A stretch of DNA of 64,000 bases, from assembly GCF_036053395.1 (NCBI RefSeq), contig NZ_CP107942.1, positions 4,926,501-4,990,500 of the forward strand, given 5' to 3'. Below are positions 16,863-25,400 of this stretch, in pieces. The notes beneath the pieces are model-generated. The model ran no database searches. It was not told the DNA's origin and saw nothing but the letters and a program-made list of their open reading frames with translations. Origin of the DNA: Actinoplanes sp. NBC_00393. Its GTDB lineage: Bacteria > Actinomycetota > Actinomycetes > Mycobacteriales > Micromonosporaceae. How positions within the stretch are numbered: the stretch's first letter is position 1; every line of letters starts with the position of its first letter. The position numbers and the translations under genes were made by a program.

Positions 16863-18578
16863 ATGACAGCGCGAACGCCGGCGGGAGCCGGCGAGCCGCT
16901 GGTGCCTACGGTTCCGGGCGTTTCCGATCCGGACCTGCTCCGGGCCGCGTTCGAGGCCGCCACCGAGGCCATGTTGCTCTGCGCGGCCGGGGAGAACACC
17001 GTCCTGATGGCGAACGCCGAGGCCCGGCGGCTCGTCTCCGGGCTGGAGCCCGGTCAGGATCTGGCCACCGCCCCGCTGCCCGCCCTCACCCGCGCCACCG
17101 CCGAGAACGCGGACTCGTTCCGCTGCGAGCACGACGGCCGCTGCGTCTACGGGATGCGGCGGGATCTGGACGACGGTCACTACGCGTGGTTCCTGCGGGA
17201 CCACACCGAGGAACGCGAGCGCGAGGCGGCACTCGAGGTCGAGCGGTCGCGTACGGCGTTCCTCGCCGAGGCGGGACGACGGCTCTCCGCTTCGCTGCAC
17301 GTGCGCCGCTGTACGCGTACCACCGTGGAGCTCGCGGTGGCCCACCTGGCCGACGCCGCCGTGGTGATCCTGCCGGCCAATCGCCGGCAGAGCGCCTGGA
17401 CCCGCCTGGTCCCGGACCGGCCGATCGAGGAGGGCACCCTGCGCGAGAACCGGCTGGCCGACGTGCCCGGCCTGCTGGAGGCGCTCGGCGGCTTCCCGCC
17501 CATCCCGAGCCGCTGGCTCGACGCGTCGCAGGTGCCGGAGTGGCTCTTCCCGGCCGACCTCGGCCCGATTCGCGCCCTGCTGGTCACGCCGCTGCCGGGC
17601 AACGCCGAGCCGGCCGGCGCGCTGATCCTGGCCCGGCGCGGCTCGGCCACCGAGTTCGCGGCCGAGGACGAGCTGCTCGCCCGCGTCTTCGCGACCCGGG
17701 CCGGGGCCGCCATCTCGGCAGCCATGCTCTACCGCGAGCAGGTGGACACCACGGCCGTGCTGCAGGCCGACCTGCTGCCCCCGACCCTGCCCGAGCCGGA
17801 CGGGTTCGAGCTGACCGGCTCCTACCAGGCGGCCCGCGAGGCGTTGCGGATCGGCGGCGACTTCTACGACGTCTTCGGCCCGGTGGGCGACAACACCGAC
17901 ACCGTGATCGCCCTCGGCGACGTCTGCGGCACCGGCCCGGAGGCGGCGGTGCTGACCGGCAAGGTCCGCCAGACGCTGCGGGCCCTGCGCCTGGTGCGAG
18001 CCGGTCCGGAGGAGATGCTCAAGGTCCTCAACGAGGCACTGCTGCAGTCCAGCCGGCAGCACCGGTTCGTGACCATGGTGGTCGGCTCGATCAACCGGAT
18101 CGAGCACGGCCGGGTCCGCCTCGAGCTGGCCACCGGCGGCCACCCCGCACCGCTGGTGCTGCGCAACGACGGCACTGTGGAAGAGGTGCCCACCAGCGGG
18201 ACGCTGATCGGCGTGATGCGGCGGACCGTGGTGCGCCCGGCCCAGGTCGAGCTCGCTCCCGGCGAACTGTGCATGCTCTACAGCGACGGCCTCACCGAAG
18301 CGCGCGGCGGGCCGAGCGGCGTCGAACAGTACGGTGAGGATCGGCTGCGGCAGGCGCTCGCCGGCTGCCGCGGCATGCCCGGCGTCGCCGCGGTGGAACG
18401 CATCCGCCAGCTCGTCTCGGACTGGGTGAACGGCGGCAACCAGGACGACATCGCCATGCTCGTCGTCCGCGCGCCCGCCCGGACACCGCTGAGCCTGCGC
18501 GGCGGTGGCATCCCCAACACCTCACCGTTCATGGTCGCCGCCCGCGGTGGCGAGCGGCGGGGCCGGGCGCGCTCATGA
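16863..18578 (+). CDS. PP2C/SpoIIE-type serine/threonine phosphatase with PAS-like and GAF sensor domains
   Basis: The product has 571 residues and its ATG is preceded by ACAGGAGG. Residues about 25-125 look PAS-like, a helical linker (RDHTEEREREAALEVERSR) follows, and a GAF domain occupies about 135-300. The SpoIIE/RsbU phosphatase domain spans about 325-545, with GGDFYDVF, GDVCGTGPEAA, TGGHPAPLV, LYSDGLTEA and QDDIAMLVV, so the metal-binding aspartates are present. Such enzymes dephosphorylate anti-sigma-factor antagonists in partner-switching cascades. Its stop overlaps the start of the B12-binding protein gene (ATGA), implying joint function. Confidence 0.9.
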   Translation: MTARTPAGAGEPLVPTVPGVSDPDLLRAAFEAATEAMLLCAAGENTVLMANAEARRLVSGLEPGQDLATAPLPALTRATAENADSFRCEHDGRCVYGMRRDLDDGHYAWFLRDHTEEREREAALEVERSRTAFLAEAGRRLSASLHVRRCTRTTVELAVAHLADAAVVILPANRRQSAWTRLVPDRPIEEGTLRENRLADVPGLLEALGGFPPIPSRWLDASQVPEWLFPADLGPIRALLVTPLPGNAEPAGALILARRGSATEFAAEDELLARVFATRAGAAISAAMLYREQVDTTAVLQADLLPPTLPEPDGFELTGSYQAAREALRIGGDFYDVFGPVGDNTDTVIALGDVCGTGPEAAVLTGKVRQTLRALRLVRAGPEEMLKVLNEALLQSSRQHRFVTMVVGSINRIEHGRVRLELATGGHPAPLVLRNDGTVEEVPTSGTLIGVMRRTVVRPAQVELAPGELCMLYSDGLTEARGGPSGVEQYGEDRLRQALAGCRGMPGVAAVERIRQLVSDWVNGGNQDDIAMLVVRAPARTPLSLRGGGIPNTSPFMVAARGGERRGRARS

Positions 18579-19615
18579 CCGCACCCACCCAGCGGCTGCC
18601 GCTGCACGACCCACGGCTCGCCGAGCACTACGTGAACCTGATCGGCGACGGCGACGAACACGAGGCGGTCGAGCTGGCGCTCGGGCTGCTCGACGACGGC
18701 ACACCCCCGCAGCGGATCATCGTCGACCTGATCGCCCTCAGCCAGGGGCGGGTCGGCGAGCTCTGGGCGGCCAACGAATGGTCGATCGCCCGTGAGCACG
18801 CGGCCACCGCGGTCAACGAACGGGTGCTGGCGGCGCTCGCGGCGCGTACCGCCGTTCGGCCGTTCCGTGGCCGGATCACCCTGGCCTGCGTGGACGGCGA
18901 GTGGCACGGTCTGCCCGCCCGGATGCTGGCCGAGCTGCTGCGACTGGACGGCTGGCGGGTCGACTTCCTCGGCGCCAGCGTCCCCGGCCGGCACCTGATC
19001 ACCCACCTGCACCAGACCGGGCCGGACGCGGTCGCGCTGAGCTGCATGATCCCGATCCGGCTGCCGCGCGCGCACGCCGCGATCACCGCCTGCCGGGCCG
19101 CCGGGGTGCCGGTCATCGCCGGCGGGCGCGGCTTCGGCCCCGGCGGCCGGTACGCGGAACGCCTCGGCGCCGACGCGTGGGCCGCCACCGGCGAGGAGGC
19201 GGTCACCCGGCTCGCCGAGGACTGGCCCCCGCCGTACGTGTCGGACGTGCCCTTCCTCGAGTCGGACAGCTTCCTCGGCGACGAGGAGTACACCCACCTG
19301 GTCCGCAGCCGCCCCCAGCTGATCGCCACGGCGATGAGCCGGCTCCCGGCCGCCTACCCGGTGGCCCACCACTACGACCACAGCCAGCTCGAGGCCACCG
19401 CGGAGGACCTCGGCCACATCGCCGACTTCCTGGCCGCTGCCCTCTACGTCGGCGAGGAACAGATCTTCACCGACTTCATCGAGTGGACCGAGAGCGTCCT
19501 GGCCGTCCGCGGCGTGCCGCCGGCCGCCCTGCGAGCCGGATTACGCCTGGTCAGGGACCAGCTCATCGACTTCCCGGCGGCGATCGCGATGCTGGACACC
19601 GCACTCGCCCGATAA
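18575..19615 (+). CDS. CarH-like cobalamin-binding sensor protein lacking a DNA-binding domain
   Basis: The protein has 346 residues. The N-terminal helical bundle (about 15-95) ends in W64-x9-E74-H75, the W-x9-EH signature that caps adenosylcobalamin in CarH/LitR photoreceptors. The Rossmann B12 domain follows (about 98-215). It has E109-W-H111, placed like the lower-ligand histidine of E/DxHxxG, although P114 replaces the usual G. Its end is VPVIAGGRGFGPGG. A C-terminal helical domain (about 235-346) is unassigned. No MerR helix-turn-helix is present. By family knowledge such domains sense light or corrinoid; the 4-base overlap with the PP2C phosphatase gene suggests that phosphatase is the output. 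Confidence 0.82.
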   Translation: MTAPTQRLPLHDPRLAEHYVNLIGDGDEHEAVELALGLLDDGTPPQRIIVDLIALSQGRVGELWAANEWSIAREHAATAVNERVLAALAARTAVRPFRGRITLACVDGEWHGLPARMLAELLRLDGWRVDFLGASVPGRHLITHLHQTGPDAVALSCMIPIRLPRAHAAITACRAAGVPVIAGGRGFGPGGRYAERLGADAWAATGEEAVTRLAEDWPPPYVSDVPFLESDSFLGDEEYTHLVRSRPQLIATAMSRLPAAYPVAHHYDHSQLEATAEDLGHIADFLAAALYVGEEQIFTDFIEWTESVLAVRGVPPAALRAGLRLVRDQLIDFPAAIAMLDTALAR

Positions 19616-19824
19616 ATGGGTGGCGCTGGTCCGCGGGGCCGGACTAACGTTGGCGCCATGCTGTGATGGAGACCCCGGTTCGCCCCCTGCCCGTGTCAGA
19701 CCGGCAGGCGGCGCGTCGTTCGAAGCCAGTCCCAGGCCGACCGACACCGGGTGCCCTCGCGGCGTTTTCTTCTTTCTGCCGCGATCGGCTGCCTTCCACC
19801 TCGTTCGGCCTTCGTCTCACGAGT

Positions 19825-19858
19825 CCCGCGCCCTCCCCGCGCGGGTCTGCAAGGAGGT
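19825..19858 (+). promoter_or_regulatory. Hairpin plus strong Shine-Dalgarno in a 249-base leader
   Basis: CCCGCGC at 19825-19831 and GCGCGGG at 19839-19845 form a 7-base-pair hairpin whose loop is CCTCCCC. AAGGAGGT follows at 19851-19858, 6 bases before ATG 19865. The loop CCTCC is complementary to the GGAGG of the binding site, so the leader could switch between a free and a masked ribosome site. The pairing is visible; regulation is inference. Confidence 0.45.
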
Positions 19859-19864
19859 CATCGC

Positions 19865-20098
19865 ATGCCTGCCAAGCCTTTTACCGTACATCTGAACCTT
19901 GACGAGATCGCCCGCAACGACATCGCGGCAGCGCTGCAGCGGCCGGGCGCCTCGGAAGAACATCAGCCGGCCGTCGCGGCCGCGCATCATGGCGCCCGCG
20001 ACGATCGGCAGGCCGCCCGTGAGCGGTCGGGGCGGGCCCGGTCGGGGCGTGCGGCCGGCGCTTCCGGGGGCCGTAGCTACGCCTTCCGCCGCAGCTGA
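19865..20098 (+). CDS. Small basic hypothetical protein (77 residues)
   Basis: ATG 19865 sits 6 bases after a perfect AAGGAGGT, the strongest ribosome site in the window, and the frame stops at 20096-20098 just ahead of a strong terminator. The N-terminal 25 residues (starting MPAKPFTVHLNLDEIARNDI) could form a strand and helix. The rest is polar, Arg/Ala/Gly/Ser-rich and probably disordered, ending YAFRRS. No family was recognised. A long leader, an exceptional binding site and its own terminator indicate an independently regulated, well-translated gene. Confidence 0.7.
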   Translation: MPAKPFTVHLNLDEIARNDIAAALQRPGASEEHQPAVAAAHHGARDDRQAARERSGRARSGRAAGASGGRSYAFRRS

Positions 20099-20106
20099 TC
20101 GCACGA

Positions 20107-20147
20107 GTGCCCCGGCGTCCTTTTCCTCCATACGGACGCCGGGGCAC
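20107..20147 (+). terminator. Rho-independent-type terminator after the 77-residue protein gene
   Basis: GTGCCCCGGCGTCC at 20107-20120 pairs perfectly with GGACGCCGGGGCAC at 20134-20147, giving a 14-base-pair stem, followed by TTCTTCA. It lies 8 bases after the stop codon of the small gene. Confidence 0.85.
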
Positions 20148-20191
20148 TTCTTCACGTTCCGCGGCTGCTGCCTGCCTCGCTTTTCGGCTGC

Positions 20192-20926
20192 TCAGCCCAG
20201 TTGCGCGTAAACGTCGTCGATCTGGCCGTGGTACATGTCGGCACCACGGGCGAAGTTCGGCCCACCGACCCGCAGCGGCAGGTTGTTGTCCATCGACAGC
20301 GTGGCCGGGATCGTGACCCGCTCCCCCGGCACACCGTCCACCGAGATCGTCAGCACCGCACCCGTACGCTGGCACACCACCCGATGCCAACTCCCATCGA
20401 TGACCGGCCGCGCCGAGATCGCCGCGAACGTCTGCCCACTCCCCCGCGCGACCACGACACACTGCGCCCGCCCGGTCGGCCCGCCGATCTGCAGCTTCCA
20501 CTGGCTGTCCGCGGTGGCGACGCCCTTCTGCATCACGTTCGCCGAGCCGGTCAGCTGCGCCCGGGTGAGCCGCACCGCGGCCGCCCACCGGAAATTGCGG
20601 ATGCCCGGATCGAGGTCCGCGTCATCAGGCGCTTCCATAATCGCCTTCGCGCAGGTCACCGTAGTGGCCGCACACGGCGCCGGGAACGTCGCATACCGTC
20701 CCGCACCCATCGCCACAAACCCGACCGCACCGTTGTTGGCCCCGCGAACGGTCAGCGCACTACCACGCCCGGAAAGCTCGGAGATCCGGCCGGCAACCGC
20801 GCCCCCGTCAAAGTTATACCGCGCCACCAGCGCGGGCGCCGGCTCAACCACAGGCGCAGCAACCGCCGGCGCTGCCATTACCGGCACCGCGAGCAGAGCA
20901 AGAGTCCAAACCCTGAGGATCTTCAT
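20192..20926 (-). CDS. Secreted LamG/concanavalin-like jelly-roll domain protein
   Basis: The product has 244 residues and starts at ATG 20926 (MKILRVWTLALL), which opens a classical signal peptide with a cleavage-like AVAAPV region near residues 23-28. The mature part has the LamG-like fold pattern: an early LVARYNFDGG strand, a central RWAAAVRLTRAQL strand, and WHRVVCQRTGAVLTISVDG followed by NLPLRVGGPNF near the end. The final HGQIDDVYAQ is the typical closing strand. Such domains bind carbohydrates or act as lectin-like modules. The ligand is unknown and no catalytic domain is attached. Confidence 0.8.
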   Translation of the reverse strand: MKILRVWTLALLAVPVMAAPAVAAPVVEPAPALVARYNFDGGAVAGRISELSGRGSALTVRGANNGAVGFVAMGAGRYATFPAPCAATTVTCAKAIMEAPDDADLDPGIRNFRWAAAVRLTRAQLTGSANVMQKGVATADSQWKLQIGGPTGRAQCVVVARGSGQTFAAISARPVIDGSWHRVVCQRTGAVLTISVDGVPGERVTIPATLSMDNNLPLRVGGPNFARGADMYHGQIDDVYAQLG

Positions 20927-21040
20927 GAGAAGAAGATCCCCTAATAGCCGCTTAAAGTGCAAAAACACCACAAAATCTATATCGTACGGGCTAAGCCGTT
21001 CCGCCGATCCCCACCCTCAGCCACGCCGCCCCGCGTCGCC

Positions 21041-21092
21041 GGCTGGTTAACAGCGCTGTTCCGAACGCCCCGAAACAGCCGTGTTAACCAGC
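21041..21092. terminator. Second copy of the dispersed GGTTAACA palindrome
   Basis: The left arm begins GGCTGGTTAACA at 21041 and the right arm ends TGTTAACCAGCC at 21092, with a loop that starts CCGAACGCCCC. Core arms and loop match the element at 2123-2175. It lies in the 416-base non-coding gap downstream of the 126-residue protein gene and upstream of the LamG gene, all on the minus strand, where a terminator would be expected. Confidence 0.6.
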
Positions 21093-21131
21093 CCCGCGCT
21101 CTCCCCCGCCTCTCGAACGCCGGCACCCTCC

Positions 21132-21364
21132 CGACTCACCGAACGCCCGCGCCTTCGCAGCTCGAAGAACGCCCACGGCTTCGCGGCACGGAGAACGCCT
21201 GCGGCTACGGATCAGAGATCGCTCGCGGCTGCACGGCCCGAAGATCGCCCGCGCCTGCCCGGCTCAGAGAAACGCCGGCCGCTTCCCAGCTCAGAGAACG
21301 CCCGCCGCTGCGCGGCTCAAAGAACGCTCGCGGCTGCGCGGCTCAGAGAACGCCCGCCGCCTCG
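21132..21364. repeat. About nine degenerate 26-bp tandem repeats
   Basis: Units of 24-27 bases with the pattern GCTCAGAGAACGCCCGCCGC follow each other. The best-matching units start near 21288, 21314 and 21340. The array fills most of the gap between the LamG gene and the 126-residue protein gene and runs into the last codons of the latter (stop at 21343). Confidence 0.75.
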
Positions 21365-21723
21365 GCCATCATGCAAACCGCGACCAGGCGCAGCAGAGGC
21401 CACCCGGCGCTCAGCCACTCGACGGCGGTGGCCGGCGCCGCACCCGGCTGCGGAATCGGACGGCCGATCCGCACCGCGCCGGCGACGATCGACCGCGCGT
21501 AGGCCGCCAGCCCCTCGGCATCGCCGTTCCGGCCGGCGTCCCGCAGGGCGTCCCGGACAGCCGCCGCGTGCTGGTCGATCCGGGCCAGCAGGGCGGGCTC
21601 AGCGAACGCGGCAGCAAGGCCGTCGACACCCACCCGCGCCATCATCTCGTCGAGGTACACACTCGCCGGACGGGCGGCGGCAACAGCGGCGATCGGGGCG
21701 AAAGCGAGGTTCTCGTTCGTCAT
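21343..21723 (-). CDS. Hypothetical alanine-rich protein (126 residues; possibly DUF6401-type)
   Basis: The start chosen is ATG 21723 (MTNENLAFAPI); the longer frame reaching 21999 only crosses tandem repeats. The sequence is helical and alanine-rich, with YLDEMMARVGVDGLAAAFAE, LLARIDQHAAAVRDALRDAG and a hydrophobic C terminus (WPLLRLVAVCMMAEAAGVL). The DQHAAAVRDAL segment reminded me of the DUF6401 family of actinobacterial proteins linked to natural-product loci, but this is not certain. No biosynthetic cluster is adjacent. Its 3' end overlaps the 26-bp repeat array. Confidence 0.5.
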   Translation of the reverse strand: MTNENLAFAPIAAVAAARPASVYLDEMMARVGVDGLAAAFAEPALLARIDQHAAAVRDALRDAGRNGDAEGLAAYARSIVAGAVRIGRPIPQPGAAPATAVEWLSAGWPLLRLVAVCMMAEAAGVL

Positions 21724-21831
21724 GCGGAAGACGCTAGAGCCCGGTGACCAGCAAGAACAGGCGCGTAACCGAACGGCACCCCAAGCGCCACCGCCCCCGC
21801 ACCCACCGCTACCGTCCCGCACCCAATCCCG

Positions 21832-22327
21832 CCCGGCTGACCCCCACTGCTGCTTCCCGGGCCGGGAAACGACACTCCCAGTCAGCCCGCTCACCCGGCT
21901 GACCCCCAGCGCTGCCTCCGGAGCCTGGAAGCGACACTCACCGTCAGCCCGCCCACCCGGCTGACTCTCACCGCTGCCTCCTGGAGCCGGAGACGACACT
22001 CACCGTCAGCCGACCTACCCGGCTGACCACCAACGCTGCCTCCCGAGCCGGGAAACGACACTCACCGTCAGCCCGCCCACCCAGCTGACCACGAACGCTG
22101 CCTCCCCGACCCGAAGACGACACTCACCGTCAGCCGACCTACCCGGCTGACCACCAACGCTGCCTCCCGAGCCGGGAAACGACACTCACCGTCAGCCCGC
22201 CCACCCAGCTGACCACGAACGCTGCCTCCCCGACCCGGAGACGACACTCATCGTCAGCCGACCTACCTGGCTGACCACGAGCGGTGCCTCTCGGGCGGCG
22301 AAGCGACGCCTGAGGTCAGCCGAGCCA
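21832..22327. repeat. Eight 62-bp tandem repeats in exact register (496 bp)
   Basis: Units start at 21832, 21894, 21956, 22018, 22080, 22142, 22204 and 22266 with no insertion or deletion. Units 4 and 6 are identical and units 5 and 7 nearly so, giving a 124-bp higher-order repeat. Each unit opens with a GGCTGAC block and ends with GTCAGCC, which are inverted relative to each other, so each unit can fold into a hairpin. The array occupies most of the 738-base gap between the 126-residue protein gene and hrpA; no gene is supported in that gap. Confidence 0.95.
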
Positions 22328-22461
22328 GCGACCAACGCGGGCGGGACCACGTGCTTGAGCCCGGCGGGCGCCGGGCGGCCTGGACCGGGCAGGTGGCCGC
22401 GCGGTAGCCGAGGTTCGGCCACGGCTTCGGCAGGGAGGTGTAGGCGTACCGGAAAGCGGTT

Positions 22462-25400
22462 TTAGATTGGCAGTGCGTCCATGGCCTTATAGATGCGTTT
22501 GTCCGAGATTGCGTAGGCCGTGCCGAGGGTCTGCGCGAAGTAGTTGATGCGCAGCTCCTCGATCATCCAGCGGATGTCACGCAGGCCCTCCTCGGCCGGG
22601 CCGCCGGTGACGGCTTCGGCGCGCAGCTCGCGGTACTCGGATTCGATCTCGTGGATCTGAGTGGTGAGCTGGCGGTCGCGGGCGAGGTTGCCGCCGAGGC
22701 GGTCCAGGCGGTGGACGATGCCGCGCAGGTATCGGGGCATATGGTGCAGCTGCCGCCAGCCGGTCTCGGTGACGAAACCGGGATGTACCAGGCCTTTCAG
22801 CTGCTGCCGGATGTCCGCCAGTGCGGGCAGCAGGCCGGGGTCGCGCAGCGCCTTGAGGCGCTGGTCGACGTCGTACGCGGTGGCGAGCACCGCCTGCACC
22901 TGGGTGACCACGTTGGCCACCGCGTCGACGAGATCCTCCCGGACCGTGTTGCGCAGCGACGCGAACTCGACCGACGACCAGACCGGCCCACCGGCGTCGG
23001 CGACCAGGCGGTCGACGGCCGCGCCCGCGCAGTCGTCGAGCAGGTCGGCGATCGAGCGGTACGGGTTGCCGCGGGAAAGTTCCAGTTTGGCCCGGTTGTC
23101 GAGGCGTCCCTGCAGGTAGCGGGCGGCCGGCGGCAGCGTGAGCATGAGCAGCTTGCGGGTGCCGGCGGCCATCGCGAGGCGTTGCGCGGGCTCGGTCTCG
23201 AAGACCTTGATCGCCACGCTGTCACCCTCGTCGACCAGTGCCGGCCAGACGTTGACCTCGTAGCCGCCGCGCACCTGGGCGACCCGGCGCGGCAGCACGC
23301 CGAAGTCGTTCGTGGTGATGCCGCGGCGTTCCAGGTTGCCGGCCGCCCTGGAGATCGTGGCCTGCACCTTCGGCGCGAGCTGGCGGCGCAGCACGTCCAG
23401 GTCGCGGCCCTCGGCGACCACTTCGCCGGCCTCGTTGACCACCCGGAAGTTCATCCGCAGATGCTCGGGCACCTGGTCCGGCCGCCACGCGTCGCGCGGC
23501 ACGATGGTGCCGGTGAGGCGGCGCAGCTCGTTGCCGATGGCGTCGGGCAGCGGGCCGCGCCGGGCCGGCACGCGGTCGAGGACCGCCTCCGCCCAGTCCG
23601 GCACCGGGACGAAGCTGGTGCGCAACTGCTTGGGCAGCGCCCGGATCAGGGCGATCACCACATCCTTGCGGAAACCGGGCACCGACCAGCCGAAGTCGTC
23701 CGCGTCCACCTTGTTGATCAGGTCGAGTGGCACCTTCACGGTGACGCCGTCGGCGTGCGAGTTCGGCTCGAACTCGTAGTACAGCGGCAGTTTGACTCCG
23801 CCGGCCAGCCAGGCGTCCGGGAAAGCGTTCGGGTCGACGGTGTCGCGGCCCGCGTTGACCAGGTCGTCGCGGGTGAAATGAAGCAGTTCCGGATCGTCTC
23901 GGCGCGCCTTCTTCCACCAGCCGTCGAAATGGCGGGCGGAGACGACTTCGGCGGGAATGCGGGCGTCGTAGAGCGCATAAACCGTCTCGTCGTCGACCGC
24001 GATGTCGCGACGCCGGGCCCGGTTCTCGATCTCGGTGATCTGCTTCAGCAGCCGATTGTTGGCGTCGAAGAACTTGTGGTGGGTCTCCCAGTCGCCCTCG
24101 ACCAGGGCGTGCCGGATGAACAGTTCCCGGGAGACGACCGGGTCGACCTTTCCGTAACCGACGCGGCGGCGCGGCACGATCGGCAGACCGTAGAGTGTGA
24201 CCTTCTCGAAGGCCATCACGGCACCCATCTTCCGGTCCCAGTGCGGTTCCGAATAGGTGCGTTTGACCAGGTGGGGCGCGAGTTTCTCGGCCCATTCCGG
24301 CTCGATCCGCGCGTTCACCCGGGCCCAGAGCCGGCTGGTCTCGACCAGCTCGGCAGACATCACCCAGCGCGGCTGGCGCTTGAACAGCGCCGAGCCGGGG
24401 AAAATCGCGAACTTGGCGCCGCGGGCGCCGACGAACTCCCGCTTGTCCTGATCCTTCATGCCGATGTGGCTCAACAGACCCGCGAGCAGCGCGGTGTGCA
24501 CCGGCTGTGCCGCGACTCCCGCTTCCCAGTCCTCTTTCACCGACAGATTGAGCGTACGCGCGACCTGTTTCAATTGCGCGTAGATGTCCTGCCATTCCCG
24601 GACCCGCAGATAGTTCAGGAATTCCGAACGGCACAGTCGGCGGAACTGATTTCCGGAAAGCTCCTGCTGTTTCTCCCGCAGATACCGCCACAGGTTGAGG
24701 AAGGTGAAGAAATCCGATTCCTTGTCGGTGAAACGCGCGTGTTTCTCGTCGGCCTGCTGCTGTTTGTCGGCCGGCCGCTCCCGCGGATCCTGGATCGACA
24801 GCGCAGCCGCGATCACCATGACCTCGGCGACGCACTCCTGCCGGTCCGCCTCGATGACCATGCGGGCCAGCCGCGGGTCGACCGGCAGCTGGGCGAGCTG
24901 GCGGCCCATCGGGGTGAGTTTGCGGTCGTCGAGGGCGCCGAGCTCCTCGAGCAGCTTGATGCCGTCGGTGACGTTGCGCCGGTCCGGCGGGTCGATGAAC
25001 GGGAACTTCTGCAGGTCGCCGAGGCCCAGGTTGGTCATCTGCAGGATGACGCTGGCCAGGTTGGTCCGCAGGATCTCCGGCTCGGTGAACTCGGGGCGCT
25101 GCTCGAAGTCCTCCTCCGAGTACAGCCGGATGCAGATGCCGTCCGACGTACGCCCGCAGCGTCCTTTGCGCTGGTTGGCGCTGGCCTGCGAGACCGGCTC
25201 GATGGGCAGCCGCTGCACCTTGAGCCGGTTGGAGTAGCGGCTGATCCGGGCCGTGCCCGGGTCGATCACGTAGCGGATGCCGGGGACAGTCAGCGAGGTC
25301 TCGGCGACGTTGGTGGCGAGCACGACCCGGCGGCCGGTGTGCCGTTCGAAGACCCTGTGCTGCTCGGCGGCGGAGAGCCGGCCGTAGAGCGGGACGATCT

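Noticed and set aside
15845..19600. CarH-like protein as a classical MerR-type repressor
   Set aside because: No helix-turn-helix precedes the B12 domain: the N terminus starts directly with the helical bundle after about 14 residues.
21832..22327. CRISPR array in the 62-bp repeats
   Set aside because: The whole 62-base unit is repeated with no unique spacers and no cas gene is near, so it is a tandem satellite.
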